DNA of 64,000 nucleotides from Qipengyuania vesicularis (GTDB taxonomy: Bacteria; Pseudomonadota; Alphaproteobacteria; Sphingomonadales; Sphingomonadaceae). Both the position numbers and the translations under genes were made by a program. The notes under the pieces were generated by a model. That model did not search any database. It was not told where the DNA came from and saw only the letters and a program-made list of their open reading frames with translations. The stretch is from contig NZ_JAIGNJ010000003.1 of the NCBI RefSeq assembly GCF_019711415.1, positions 124,001 to 188,000 on the forward strand, read 5' to 3'. Every line of letters starts with the position of its first letter. The stretch's first letter is position 1. Shown here in pieces: positions 1-9,792 of this stretch.

Positions 1-18
1 CGTTGAATGGATGGACGA

Positions 19-39
19 GCAGGGGATCTGATCCCCTGC
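19..39. terminator. GC-rich hairpin after the first small gene
   Basis: Perfect inverted repeat: positions 19-28 pair with 30-39, which as RNA gives a 7-bp G/C stem (19-25 with 33-39) and a 7-nt loop. It lies 9 nt past the stop of the minus-strand small gene at 48-221. No T-run follows on either strand, so it is a weak intrinsic terminator candidate or an mRNA 3' stabiliser. Confidence 0.4.
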
Positions 40-47
40 CCTTCTGC

Positions 48-221
48 TCAACCTTCGAGCAGCTTCTGCGCGACGCTTTCGGGCGTACCGGTCACCAGCA
101 GGGGCTGGCTCCCGACCATGCCGACCAGCGTCTGGCCGTTCTCGCCGACACGAAGATAAGCAACGTTGCTGGCGACGACCATGTAGTTGCCGCCGCGCGA
201 TTCAAGTAGCACGAACTTCAT
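48..221 (-). CDS. Small conserved-looking protein of unknown function (57 aa)
   Basis: ATG (CAT at 219-221) with a good Shine-Dalgarno AGGAGTGAG just upstream, ending in TGA at 48-50. The 57-residue product begins MKFVLLESRGGNYMVV, has no signal peptide or membrane segment, and looks like a short beta-rich cytosolic protein ending KLLEG. I do not recognise the family. It precedes a GC hairpin at 19-39 and lies downstream of cdd on the same strand (66-nt gap), so it could be the tail of the UPF0262-GH25-cdd run. The strong ribosome-binding site and normal codon use are the main reasons to believe it is real. Confidence 0.6.
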   Translation of the reverse strand: MKFVLLESRGGNYMVVASNVAYLRVGENGQTLVGMVGSQPLLVTGTPESVAQKLLEG

Positions 222-287
222 TTGGGCTCACTCCTGGCGCACCATGCGCTGCGCCTGCCGAACTAGCCCGATTTCATGAAGAAACGC

Positions 288-692
288 TTAGTCGAGGCTC
301 GCAGGGCCGAACGCATCGGGCAGCAGTTCGCTGAGCTTCACTCGGCGGATTTCGTTGGGGCCCACGCACAGGATCAGCGGGTCCGTTCCTCCAAGCTGCG
401 CCAGTTCGTTCAGCACTTGTCGGCAGCGTCCGCAGGGAGTGATCGGGGCTTCGCCCGGCCCTGTCACCGCAACCGCTTCCAGCCCGCCGCGAATGCCGCC
501 GGCCATGGCCTTGGAAACCGCCACAGTCTCCGCACACAGCGCGAGGCCGTAGCTAGCGTTCTCGATATTGGTGCCCGTCACCACGCTGCCATCGGCAAAG
601 CGCAGGGCGCTGCCGACAGCAAAGTTCGAGTAGGGAGAATAGGAGTTCTCGGCTGCCTTGCGGGCTGCGGCGATCAGGTCGTCATCATTCAT
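288..692 (-). CDS. cdd: Cytidine deaminase
   Basis: Homotetrameric zinc enzyme of pyrimidine salvage that deaminates cytidine and deoxycytidine to uridine and deoxyuridine in the cytosol. The 134-aa length matches the short bacterial Cdd class. The zinc and catalytic signature is visible: C53-A-E55 (E55 the proton shuttle) and P-C87-G-R-C90-Q, giving the three-cysteine zinc site typical of small tetrameric Cdds. The substrate loop SPYSNFAVGSAL lies near residues 19-30. It starts 9 nt after the stop of the GH25-like gene on the same strand, so it is probably co-transcribed with it. Confidence 0.95.
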   Translation of the reverse strand: MNDDDLIAAARKAAENSYSPYSNFAVGSALRFADGSVVTGTNIENASYGLALCAETVAVSKAMAGGIRGGLEAVAVTGPGEAPITPCGRCRQVLNELAQLGGTDPLILCVGPNEIRRVKLSELLPDAFGPASLD

Positions 693-701
693 CAGGCGCT
701 C

Positions 702-1406
702 CTAGGGACGCACGACCAGCCAGCGCAAGGGCTGTTCGGCTGCATCGCTGGCATAGGCCGAGTTGGCGGTCCACACGGTCCAGGGACGGCCGCCATAATC
801 GGGTTCGGTCATGTCGCCATCGAGCCATAGCGCGCGCTCTAGCCGGCGCGCAGGACGATAGCGTGTCTCGAACTCCTCGTTCGGCGCGAGTACGACCGGC
901 GCTTCGGTATGGGCTTCGATCTGGTTGACCAGCGTGAGCAGCTCGCTCTGGACAGCGGCGTCCGAAACTCGCTCGAAACATTCATCGGTGGTCCGGGTGA
1001 GGCGGATTGCAGGCGGCAGCAAATCGGCATCGCGCGGAACGATGGTGACGTAATTCGCCGATTGACCGTCGGCAGTTTCGCAAGGGTCGAACAGGTGAAC
1101 GGCGCCGACCTGCAATCCGGCCTCCCGGGCGCTGGCGAGATTGCGACTGAAATTGGCATCCTTCCCATCTGCGCCCCGGCTCGCCTCGAGATACACGAAC
1201 TCTGCGCCGAGCCCCTTGAGGACAGCGAAATTCACGGCACCGTCGGTTTCTCCGACCAAGGCACCCTGGTCGGGATAGGCATCCTCGTCGGGTCGCCACC
1301 CGCTGCGTTCGTGATCGAGATAGAGCCAGTAGCCTGCCCCCGCCAATGCGGCGACCAAGGCCAGCTTGAGGACCAGCCCGAGGCGTCCCTTCCTGCGCTT
1401 CGCCAT
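702..1406 (-). CDS. GH25 (lysozyme-like) fold membrane-anchored protein, catalytic residues apparently lost
   Basis: 234 aa. An N-terminal basic stretch (MAKRRKGR) and one hydrophobic segment (about 10-27) suggest a membrane anchor with a periplasmic domain. The domain aligns by eye with glycoside hydrolase family 25: a stretch like GAEFVYLEASRG matches the 'Fvyikategt' strand and AREAGLQVGAVHLF matches 'AraaGlkvGaYhf'. However the first catalytic Asp position (GvDvS in the family) reads GALVG, and the second (LPPvlDvE) reads LPPAIRL. So muramidase activity is doubtful and a binding or scaffold role is possible. It sits between UPF0262 (6-nt gap) and cdd (9-nt gap) in a likely operon. Confidence 0.7.
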   Translation of the reverse strand: MAKRRKGRLGLVLKLALVAALAGAGYWLYLDHERSGWRPDEDAYPDQGALVGETDGAVNFAVLKGLGAEFVYLEASRGADGKDANFSRNLASAREAGLQVGAVHLFDPCETADGQSANYVTIVPRDADLLPPAIRLTRTTDECFERVSDAAVQSELLTLVNQIEAHTEAPVVLAPNEEFETRYRPARRLERALWLDGDMTEPDYGGRPWTVWTANSAYASDAAEQPLRWLVVRP

Positions 1407-1412
1407 CGCCGG

Positions 1413-1916
1413 TCAGCCCTTGATGTGCAGGACACAGATGAGCGTGAACAGGCGGCGTGCGGTGGCGAAATCGGTTTCGACCTTGCCTTCCAGTCGTTCC
1501 AGCAGAAGCTCGGCAGCACGGTTGTGGATGCCGCGCCGCGCCATGTCGATCGTCTCGATCTCGCCCGGCGTCGCCTTGCGGATCGCCTGGTAATAGCTGT
1601 CGCAGATCGCGAAATATTCGCGGATCGGGCGGCGGAAGCGGGCAAGGCCGAGCAGCAGTTCCTCGACCAGCTGGTCCTCGCTATCCGCAATCGTCAGCAG
1701 TAGGCGACCGTCACGCACCGCGAGCCGCAGGTGATAGGGCCCGGTAGCCCCACGTTCGACAGCGCGCAGCGGTTTGAATGTATTGTCTTCGATCAGGTCG
1801 AAGATCGCGATCCGGCGTTCCTGTTCGATATCCGCATTGCGCCAGATGATCGTCTCCTCGTCGAGGTCGATCTTGGCAATGCGCTGGTCGCCGGAAGAGC
1901 TTGCGGATTCGGACAT
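1413..1916 (-). CDS. UPF0262 family protein
   Basis: A 167-aa cytosolic protein of the UPF0262 family, widespread in alphaproteobacteria and of unknown function. Recognised from the N-terminal run RIAKIDLDEETIIWRNADIEQER and the conserved centre PYHLRLAVRDGRLLLTI, followed by RFRRPIREYFAICDSYY and a C-terminal RRLFTLICVLHIKG. The reading frame could extend to 2369, but the family begins near MSESASSSGDQRI, so I placed the start at CAT 1914-1916. It is the first gene of a minus-strand run (UPF0262, GH25-like, cdd) and is divergent from dnaB. Confidence 0.85.
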   Translation of the reverse strand: MSESASSSGDQRIAKIDLDEETIIWRNADIEQERRIAIFDLIEDNTFKPLRAVERGATGPYHLRLAVRDGRLLLTIADSEDQLVEELLLGLARFRRPIREYFAICDSYYQAIRKATPGEIETIDMARRGIHNRAAELLLERLEGKVETDFATARRLFTLICVLHIKG

Positions 1917-1929
1917 GTGTTCGCGCCGC

Positions 1930-1968
1930 TTTCGCAACTGCCGGGGCTTGGGGCAAGGGGTTGCGAAA
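1930..1968. promoter_or_regulatory. Inverted repeat in the UPF0262/dnaB divergent intergenic region
   Basis: A perfect 9-bp inverted repeat, TTTCGCAAC (1930-1938) and GTTGCGAAA (1960-1968), separated by 21 bp, within the 126-bp region between the two divergent start codons. It may be a regulator site or a hairpin in the UPF0262 leader. The binding factor is unknown. Confidence 0.4.
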
Positions 1969-1977
1969 CAATCCACG

Positions 1978-1986
1978 CTATCCACA
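1978..1986 (+). promoter_or_regulatory. DnaA-box-like nonamer upstream of dnaB
   Basis: CTATCCACA matches the consensus TTATCCACA at 8 of 9 positions, 56 bp before the chosen dnaB start. A single box is weak evidence, but its position before a replication gene makes DnaA control plausible. Confidence 0.3.
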
Positions 1987-2042
1987 AGCCACCGCGACAA
2001 ATCGGCACGGCCAATCGCTTGTCGTGAGAGTCCGTGACCGCC

Positions 2043-3578
2043 ATGGTGCCGCGCATGGCCGACACCGATCTCCTCTTCCCCGCGACTGATTCGACCCCTG
2101 CACAGGAAAAGCAGGGCACGGCACTGCCGAGCAATGTCGAGGCGGAGGCGGCTTTCCTGGGCGCGGTACTGATCGACAACCAGGTCGTTCAGGAGCTCAA
2201 CACCCCGCTCCAGCCGCATCACTTCTTCGAACCCGTGCACCAGCGCATCTACGAACGCATCCACAAGCTGATCGACCGCAACTCGGTCGCCACGCCGGTG
2301 ACGCTGAAGCCCTATTTCGAGAGCGACGAAGCGCTCAAGCAGCTGGGCGGAGTGACCTATCTCGCGCAACTGACCGCCGATGGTCAGGGCCTGCTCGCGA
2401 CCGGCAAGCTGGCCGAGCAGATCTACGACCTTGCCCTGCTGCGCGAACTCGTCAGCGTGGGGCGCAATCTGGTCGAGGGAGCGCTCGACACCTCCGAAGA
2501 AGTCGCGCCGATGGACCGGATCAGCCAGGCCGAAGCCGATCTCTACAAGGTTGCAGAAGGCGCGACCACGGGCAGCGAAGCGCAGGATTTTCGCACGGCA
2601 GCGCTCGGTGCGCTCAAGATGGTCGAGGCCGCGATCAATTCGGGCGGCAAGTTCTCAGGGAAAACGACCGGCCTCGAAACAATCAACGACAAGACCAGCG
2701 GCCTGCACAATTCGGACCTCGTGATCCTCGCGGGCCGCCCGGGTATGGGCAAGACCTCGCTCGCCACCAATATCGCCTTCAATGCCGCGCGCCGGCTGAT
2801 GGACGACGAGAAGATCGGCATCGACAAGAGCGAAAGCCCCGGTGCGGCGACCGCATTCTTCAGCCTCGAAATGAGCGCCGACCAGCTGGCCACGCGTATC
2901 CTCGCAGAAACCGCCGAGATCTCGTCGGAGAAGCTGCGCTCGGGCCGGCTGAGCAAGGAAGAATTTCAGCGGCTGTCCTACGCCAGCCAGGAATTGAACG
3001 AGCTTCCGCTCTATATCGACGACACGCCCGGCCTCACTATCGGCGCGCTGCGTACCCGCGCGCGTCGATTAAAGCGCCGCCACGATATCGGCCTTGTGAT
3101 CGTCGACTATCTCCAGCTGCTGCAAGGCTCGGGCCGCGCGAACGACAACCGCGTGAACGAGATTTCGGAAATCAGCCGCGGGTTGAAGACACTCGCCAAG
3201 GAATTGCACGTGCCGGTCATTGCGCTCTCACAGCTCAGCCGTGCGGTGGAACAGCGTGAAGACAAGCGCCCGCAGCTTTCGGACCTGCGCGAATCCGGCT
3301 CGATCGAGCAGGACGCGGACATGGTCTGGTTCATCTATCGCGGCGAATATTACCACAATGCGCTGAAGCCCGACACGCCCGACGAGACCAGCAGCGAGGA
3401 CGTGCGCCAGAAATATGCCGACTGGGAAGCGCGCCATCTCGAACTGGTCAACCGCGCCACGCTCATCGTGGCCAAGCAACGTCACGGTTCGACCGGCAAC
3501 GTCCCGCTGCTGTTCCAGAGCGAGTTCACGAAGTTCACTTCGCCGGAGATGCGCGGCGGCTACGAGGACTACGAATAG
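2043..3578 (+). CDS. dnaB: Replicative DNA helicase DnaB
   Basis: Hexameric 5'-3' helicase at the replication fork that recruits primase. About 511 aa, the usual size. The N-terminal DnaB domain begins at LPSNVEAEAAFLGAVLIDN. The RecA-like domain has Walker A GRPGMGKTS near residue 230, a Walker B region VIVDYLQLL near 360, and the Gln/Arg-rich C-terminal motif SQLSRAVEQREDKRPQLSDLRESGSIEQDAD. Between Walker A and the next strand there is a short insertion (residues about 250-265) typical of alphaproteobacterial DnaB. Start choice is uncertain: GTG 2034, ATG 2043 and ATG 2055 are in frame, and the GAGAG at 2026-2030 best fits 2043. It ends 3 nt from the convergent PLD gene. Confidence 0.95.
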   Translation: MVPRMADTDLLFPATDSTPAQEKQGTALPSNVEAEAAFLGAVLIDNQVVQELNTPLQPHHFFEPVHQRIYERIHKLIDRNSVATPVTLKPYFESDEALKQLGGVTYLAQLTADGQGLLATGKLAEQIYDLALLRELVSVGRNLVEGALDTSEEVAPMDRISQAEADLYKVAEGATTGSEAQDFRTAALGALKMVEAAINSGGKFSGKTTGLETINDKTSGLHNSDLVILAGRPGMGKTSLATNIAFNAARRLMDDEKIGIDKSESPGAATAFFSLEMSADQLATRILAETAEISSEKLRSGRLSKEEFQRLSYASQELNELPLYIDDTPGLTIGALRTRARRLKRRHDIGLVIVDYLQLLQGSGRANDNRVNEISEISRGLKTLAKELHVPVIALSQLSRAVEQREDKRPQLSDLRESGSIEQDADMVWFIYRGEYYHNALKPDTPDETSSEDVRQKYADWEARHLELVNRATLIVAKQRHGSTGNVPLLFQSEFTKFTSPEMRGGYEDYE

Positions 3579-3581
3579 GGC

Positions 3582-4769
3582 CTAGAAGCCCAGGTTCGTC
3601 CTTCGGGCCACGGTGTAATCGATCACTGAGACCAGCACCCAACCCATGGTCCAGCGGATGCGGTTCCACAGCGTTGCGCGCCGCTTGTGTTTTTCCATCG
3701 TGATGGCTTCGGACGCCGCGATATGCGTGGAGACGAACTCGCGCATGCGGTCGGCAAGTGCCTTATCCTCTATCCGCAACATGATCTCGAGGTTGAGGTA
3801 GAGGCTGCGCATGTCGAAATTGGCGCTGCCGACATAGACCGCATCGTCGAGCACGAGCAGCTTGGTGTGGAGCTTGCACGGGCTGAATTCCCAGATCTTC
3901 GCGCCGCGCTTCAGCAAGTAGTTGTAGAGCGAGCGGGTCGCGCCGATCGTCGCGCCATTATCGCTCTTGGCCGCCATCAGCAGGCGCGTCTGCCCCTTCT
4001 TCGCCACTCGTGCGATGCGTTTCAGCAGCGTATAGGGCGGCGAGAAATAGGCCATGAAGATATCGAGCTTCTCGCCTTCCTTCAGGTCCTGCGTGACGCA
4101 GCGTGCCCAGGTCGACAGCCCGCGCGTCGGCCCGCCCACCAGCCAGCGCGCGTGGCCCTCCCTGGAGGTCCAGCTCCAATCTCCGACGGCTTTCTTGATC
4201 GCCTTGAAATGCGCCTCGTCGTCATCGGTCCAGTCGCGCAGGCGCGCGAACCAGTCGGTGAGGCCCTGCACGGCATCGCCTTCGATCCGTATGCCGATAT
4301 CGTTCCAGCCGTTGCGTTCGGGCGGAGCGAAATAGTCGTCCTCGATATTGAATCCGCCGAACATTGCGCGGGCATTGTCGGCGATCACCATCTTCTGGTG
4401 ATTGCGGATGAGGTAGCGCATCGACCAGCGCGGGCTGAAAAAGAGGTAGCGCCCGCCCGCATCGACCAGCGGTTCAAGAAACTTGTCGCTTGCCGAGGCG
4501 CCGAACCGGTCGATGATGAGGGTAACATCGACACCGCGGAGGGCCGCATCGACAAGCGCGTCGCGAAGTTCAGTCGAGACTTCGTCCTCGGCGAAAATGT
4601 AGAAGCAGACGTCGAGAGTTCTGGTCGCCGATCGCACCAGTTCCATCAGCGCTCTACGCCGGTCTTCGCCCGCTGGATAGAAGGTCAGCGACTGGCCCTG
4701 CGCGCTCGCTTCGAACGGCGGCGGATCGCGAAATGCGACCTTGGTGGTTTGAGTGGCTGGCTCTCCCAT
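3582..4769 (-). CDS. Phospholipase D-like / cardiolipin-synthase-type protein
   Basis: 395 aa with two PLD HKD motifs: HQKMVIAD near residue 156 followed by GGFN, and HTKLLVLD near 305 followed by GSANFD. Both carry the His, Lys and Asp of the catalytic pair. This arrangement is that of bacterial ClsA/ClsB-type cardiolipin synthases or of transphosphatidylases. There is no N-terminal transmembrane pair, and one hydrophobic segment lies near the C-terminus (TMGWVLVSVIDY), so ClsB-like peripheral membrane association fits best. The frame runs up to 4868, but the ATG at 4767-4769 with a G-rich SD is preferred because the longer form would run into the rpoZ promoter area. Convergent with dnaB. 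Confidence 0.8.
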   Translation of the reverse strand: MGEPATQTTKVAFRDPPPFEASAQGQSLTFYPAGEDRRRALMELVRSATRTLDVCFYIFAEDEVSTELRDALVDAALRGVDVTLIIDRFGASASDKFLEPLVDAGGRYLFFSPRWSMRYLIRNHQKMVIADNARAMFGGFNIEDDYFAPPERNGWNDIGIRIEGDAVQGLTDWFARLRDWTDDDEAHFKAIKKAVGDWSWTSREGHARWLVGGPTRGLSTWARCVTQDLKEGEKLDIFMAYFSPPYTLLKRIARVAKKGQTRLLMAAKSDNGATIGATRSLYNYLLKRGAKIWEFSPCKLHTKLLVLDDAVYVGSANFDMRSLYLNLEIMLRIEDKALADRMREFVSTHIAASEAITMEKHKRRATLWNRIRWTMGWVLVSVIDYTVARRTNLGF

Positions 4770-4886
4770 GCCCCCGTGCTTTAGCGGCCCGTGCGCAGGG
4801 CGCAAATCCTTGACTATCGCGCCTCTCATGCCTATCTGCCCCGCTTCTTCCGAGATTCTCGAACTCACTACTTACCGGAGTGCCCC

Positions 4887-5231
4887 ATGGCGCGCGTTAC
4901 CGTCGAAGATTGCGTAGACAAGGTTCCCAACCGTTTTGACCTCGTGCTGCTGGCTGCCCAGCGCGCACGTGAAATCTCGGGCGGTGCGGAAATCACCCTC
5001 GATCGCGATCGCGACAAGAACCCGGTCGTCGCCCTGCGCGAAATCGCCGAGCAGACGGTCAAGCCCAAGGACCTCCAGGAAGCCGCCGTCACAAACCTGC
5101 AGAAGATCCTGCCCGATGACGACGACGAGATGGATGAAGTCGGCTCGCTCAGCCAGTCGGCCGAAGCGCTACGGATCACCGCATCTGCACCGACCCGTTC
5201 GACCTCGATCGGGGCCGATTACGAAGGCTGA
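4887..5231 (+). CDS. rpoZ: DNA-directed RNA polymerase omega subunit
   Basis: Small subunit that helps beta' fold and assemble in RNA polymerase. 114 aa. The N-terminus [20 protein letters not shown] and the motif [15 protein letters not shown] are diagnostic of omega. It is followed by [14 protein letters not shown], the conserved second helix. The acidic C-terminal tail (DDDDEMDE) is usual in alphaproteobacteria. GGAG at 4877-4880 serves as SD. The gene is monocistronic: an intrinsic terminator follows at 5259-5284. Confidence 0.95.
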   Translation: MARVTVEDCVDKVPNRFDLVLLAAQRAREISGGAEITLDRDRDKNPVVALREIAEQTVKPKDLQEAAVTNLQKILPDDDDEMDEVGSLSQSAEALRITASAPTRSTSIGADYEG

Positions 5232-5258
5232 TCCTTCGCATCGCGAAACCAATTGAAG

Positions 5259-5284
5259 ACCCGCCCCTCACCGGGCGGGTTTTT
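5259..5284 (+). terminator. Intrinsic terminator of rpoZ
   Basis: Stem 5259-5266 pairs with 5273-5280 (8 bp, GC-rich), loop of 6 nt, then a short T-run (5280-5284). It lies 27 nt after the rpoZ stop. The T-run overlaps the last codon of the convergent sterol-desaturase gene. Confidence 0.85.
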
Positions 5285-6066
5285 CATTTGCGAAACGGAA
5301 GCATCAGGCTCCAGCCGAGACCATGCGGTCGGCGGTCCTGATATTCTTCCAGTCCGATGGTGAGTTCGTCGTGCGGGCTGGCGACATAGGTCCCGAACAG
5401 GCGATCCCAGCCCGATAGCAAGGTCCCGTAGTTGCTGTTTGTCTCGCGCTCCCTCGCGGAGTGGTGCACGCGGTGCATGTCGGGCGTCACCAGCAGCGCG
5501 CGCACCGGATGCTCAGCCCTTGGCGGTAGTGCGAAGTTGGAATGGGTGAAAAGCGTGGCGAGATTGAATATCGCCTCGAACAGGAAAACGCCCCAGACCG
5601 GCAGGCCAAGCGCGACGACGACCGCCATCTTGTAGACCATGCTCAGCACGATCTCGATGGGATGGAAACGCGCAGCGGTCGTCACATCGAAGGCCGGGTC
5701 CGAATGGTGGACTTTGTGCAGCCGCCAGAGCAGCGGCACGCGGTGCGTTGCCCAATGCTGGAAATACAAAGCCAGGTCGAGCGCGAGGATTGCGATGGCT
5801 ATTGCCAGCCACTCGGGCAGCTCCACGAGGTTCAGCAGTCCCCAACCGCGCTCACTCGCAAGCCCTGCCGCGCCGACCATCAGCAGCGGCACGATCAGGC
5901 GGACGGCCAGTGTGTCGATAGCGAACAGCGCAAGGTTGGTGACCCAGCGGCGACCGCGCGGAGCCTGACGGGCGGGCGCGGCCAGTTCGATGAACGCAAA
6001 CAGCACGAAGACTCCGGCCATGGCCGCGAATGCGCCCAGTTCTGCCGACTTGCCGATAGCGTCCAT
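5284..6066 (-). CDS. Sterol desaturase / fatty acid hydroxylase family membrane protein
   Basis: 260-aa membrane di-iron oxidoreductase of the FA_hydroxylase superfamily. Several hydrophobic segments fill the first half. The metal-binding histidine boxes are visible: HWATH near residue 105, HKVHHS near 118, THSNF near 182, and DMHRVHHS near 204. Such bacterial enzymes hydroxylate or desaturate lipids, carotenoids or hopanoid-like substrates; the substrate cannot be told here. The start at CAT 6064-6066 avoids running into the promoter of the divergent DUF3667 gene; the open frame itself extends to 6195. Confidence 0.85.
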   Translation of the reverse strand: MDAIGKSAELGAFAAMAGVFVLFAFIELAAPARQAPRGRRWVTNLALFAIDTLAVRLIVPLLMVGAAGLASERGWGLLNLVELPEWLAIAIAILALDLALYFQHWATHRVPLLWRLHKVHHSDPAFDVTTAARFHPIEIVLSMVYKMAVVVALGLPVWGVFLFEAIFNLATLFTHSNFALPPRAEHPVRALLVTPDMHRVHHSARERETNSNYGTLLSGWDRLFGTYVASPHDELTIGLEEYQDRRPHGLGWSLMLPFRK

Positions 6067-6117
6067 GCCGCAGCATGTCGCAAGAGCCACGAGATTGTTC
6101 AAGACGGCAGGCGTCGA

Positions 6118-6146
6118 TTGGCCTTCGCCGCGCATCTGCCTATAAT
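6118..6146 (+). promoter_or_regulatory. Candidate sigma-70 promoter for the DUF3667 gene
   Basis: TTGGCC at 6118-6123, a 17-bp spacer and a perfect TATAAT at 6141-6146, 28 bp before the GTG start at 6174. It lies in the divergent region with the desaturase gene. Confidence 0.5.
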
Positions 6147-6173
6147 CGACAGCGAACACACAAGGGGGTTTGG

Positions 6174-7337
6174 GTGAGCGATTTCGGCGAGGCAATCGGG
6201 ACGGCAGTCGAAGGCGGTCTGCTGGCGAAGGCGGTCGATGGCGACGGCAAGGGCGATACGCCGCTCGAGAAGGGCCACTTCGCCGAGGGCACCTGCCTCA
6301 ACTGCGGGACCGAACTGATCGGATCGCACTGCCATAATTGCGGCCAGAAGGCGCACCTCCACCGCACCATCGGTGCCTTCATGCACGACCTTCTGCATGG
6401 CGCCCTCCATTTCGAGGGACGCACCTGGAAGACGCTGCCCATGCTGTTCTTCAAGCCTGGCCAGCTAACCCGCCGCTATATCGAGGGCGAGCGCGCGCGT
6501 TTCGTCTCACCCATGGCGCTGTTCCTCTTCTTCATCTTCCTGATGTTCGCGGTGTTCCAGTTTGCCGGTATCAGTGCGCCGACCGATATTCGCGGCGACA
6601 ACGGCGAAGCGTTGGCCGAACTCGCCGCGACCGAATTCGAGCGGGTCGAAAACCGCCTGGCGGAAGTCGATGCACAACTGGCCGATCCCGACCTTTCGGA
6701 TGAGGAGCGGGCCACACTCGAGCGACAGCAGCGGGAACTGGCCGACCAGGTGGCCGCCATCCGGCAGGCGCGGGAGAACGTGCCCTTCCTCCAAGGGGCC
6801 GATGCAGCGGGCGACGGCTCAAGGCCGGTCGAGACCGACGCCGATGGCGACACGGTCATACCGCTGACCGACAGCGATGGTGCGACGATGAGGATGAAGG
6901 CCTCGGGCATCGAGTGGATCGATGGCGGAATCGAGAAGTGGCGCACGAACCCCGGCCTCATGCTCTACAAGCTGCAGACCAATTTCTACAAATTCAGCTG
7001 GCTGCTGATCCCCTTGTCGATCCCCTTTGTGTGGTTGCTGTTCGCCTGGAAGCGGCGGTTCAAGGCATACGATCACGCGATCTTCGTGACGTACTCGCTC
7101 AGCTTCATGACCCTGTTGATCCTGGGGCTGGTGCTGGCAGGAATGGCCGGGCTGCATGAGATATTCATCGTCTTTGGTACCCTGCTGATTCCGCCGATAC
7201 ACCTCTACAAGCACCTGCGCGGCGCCTATGGCCTTTCGCGCTTCTCGGCGATCTGGCGCCTGGTCCTGATGCTGCTCTTCATCGCCATCGTGCTGGTGCT
7301 GTTCCTCCAGCTGCTGCTGGTGATCGGCGTCTTCTGA
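6174..7337 (+). CDS. DUF3667 domain-containing membrane protein with N-terminal zinc ribbon
   Basis: 387 aa, GTG start preceded by AAGGGGG at 6162-6168. A treble-clef-like zinc ribbon is visible as C41-L-N-C44 and C53-H-N-C56, then the DUF3667 signature GAFMHDLLHGALHFEGRTWKT and KPGQLTRRYIEGER followed by a membrane helix FVSPMALFLFFIFLMF. A long hydrophilic, predicted coiled-coil segment (about 150-260, rich in E, R and Q) follows, then four C-terminal membrane helices. The function of the family is unknown. It ends 1 nt from the convergent lipoprotein gene. Confidence 0.85.
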   Translation: MSDFGEAIGTAVEGGLLAKAVDGDGKGDTPLEKGHFAEGTCLNCGTELIGSHCHNCGQKAHLHRTIGAFMHDLLHGALHFEGRTWKTLPMLFFKPGQLTRRYIEGERARFVSPMALFLFFIFLMFAVFQFAGISAPTDIRGDNGEALAELAATEFERVENRLAEVDAQLADPDLSDEERATLERQQRELADQVAAIRQARENVPFLQGADAAGDGSRPVETDADGDTVIPLTDSDGATMRMKASGIEWIDGGIEKWRTNPGLMLYKLQTNFYKFSWLLIPLSIPFVWLLFAWKRRFKAYDHAIFVTYSLSFMTLLILGLVLAGMAGLHEIFIVFGTLLIPPIHLYKHLRGAYGLSRFSAIWRLVLMLLFIAIVLVLFLQLLLVIGVF

Positions 7338-7338
7338 C

Positions 7339-7638
7339 CTATCGCTGCGGAGCTTCCCGGTCGGAATTGAGGTCGTCGCCTGTAATGGGCGCAGGGCCCG
7401 GTGTTTCCTTGTCATTGGCCTCGATGTGCTGCTCGAGATCGGCCGCGCCTTCTGCCACCGCACCGGCGGCCGTTTTCGCACCGTCTTCGATCGCTTCGCC
7501 AAGTACGGCTGCATTGGCCTCGATATCATCGCCCGCAAGCTCTGCGGTCTCGGCGGCATCCTGCTGGGTTTTCTCGGAGCAGGCTGTAGCCGCTGCGGCG
7601 GTGAAGAGAGCGATGGCGACAGTAAGCGGGCGGTTCAT
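7339..7638 (-). CDS. Small predicted lipoprotein
   Basis: 99 aa. A signal peptide with a lipobox-like end (TAAAATAC followed by S) puts the lipidated Cys at residue 20. The mature part is acidic and Ala-rich, with helical repeats such as AAETAELAGDDIEANAA and GAKTAAGAVAEGAADLEQHIEAN, resembling small entericidin- or YtxH-like envelope proteins. I cannot name a family. It lies downstream of ftsH on the same strand, with a strong hairpin in between. Confidence 0.6.
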   Translation of the reverse strand: MNRPLTVAIALFTAAAATACSEKTQQDAAETAELAGDDIEANAAVLGEAIEDGAKTAAGAVAEGAADLEQHIEANDKETPGPAPITGDDLNSDREAPQR

Positions 7639-7681
7639 GGTCAGGGCCTTTCTGGGATGCGAAACTGAGGCCTGAACGCAG

Positions 7682-7716
7682 GAAGGGCGCCGGCGGTTTC
7701 CCGCGCGGCGCCCTTC
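7682..7716 (-). terminator. Hairpin between ftsH and the small lipoprotein gene
   Basis: An 11-bp perfect stem, 7682-7692 with 7706-7716, and a 13-nt loop, about 25 nt past the ftsH stop. It lacks a T-run on the minus strand, so termination may be partial. Confidence 0.5.
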
Positions 7717-7740
7717 GCATTGTTTCGATGGGGCGGGGAA

Positions 7741-9711
<1,971 letters not shown>

Positions 9712-9792
9712 GGCGGCAAGTATCCTCTGCTATCGACGTAAATGTAGGCGCACAGTGGTGAATGGCAAGTTTAGGTAGGGGCGATTTATCGC

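Noticed and set aside
3687..4784. 365-aa plus-strand open frame opposite the PLD gene
   Set aside because: It is a shadow of the minus-strand HKD protein: no recognisable domain, Arg/His-rich composition and no SD. The same holds for the long frames at 17091-18419, 19694-21379, 40619-42301 and 45310-46566.
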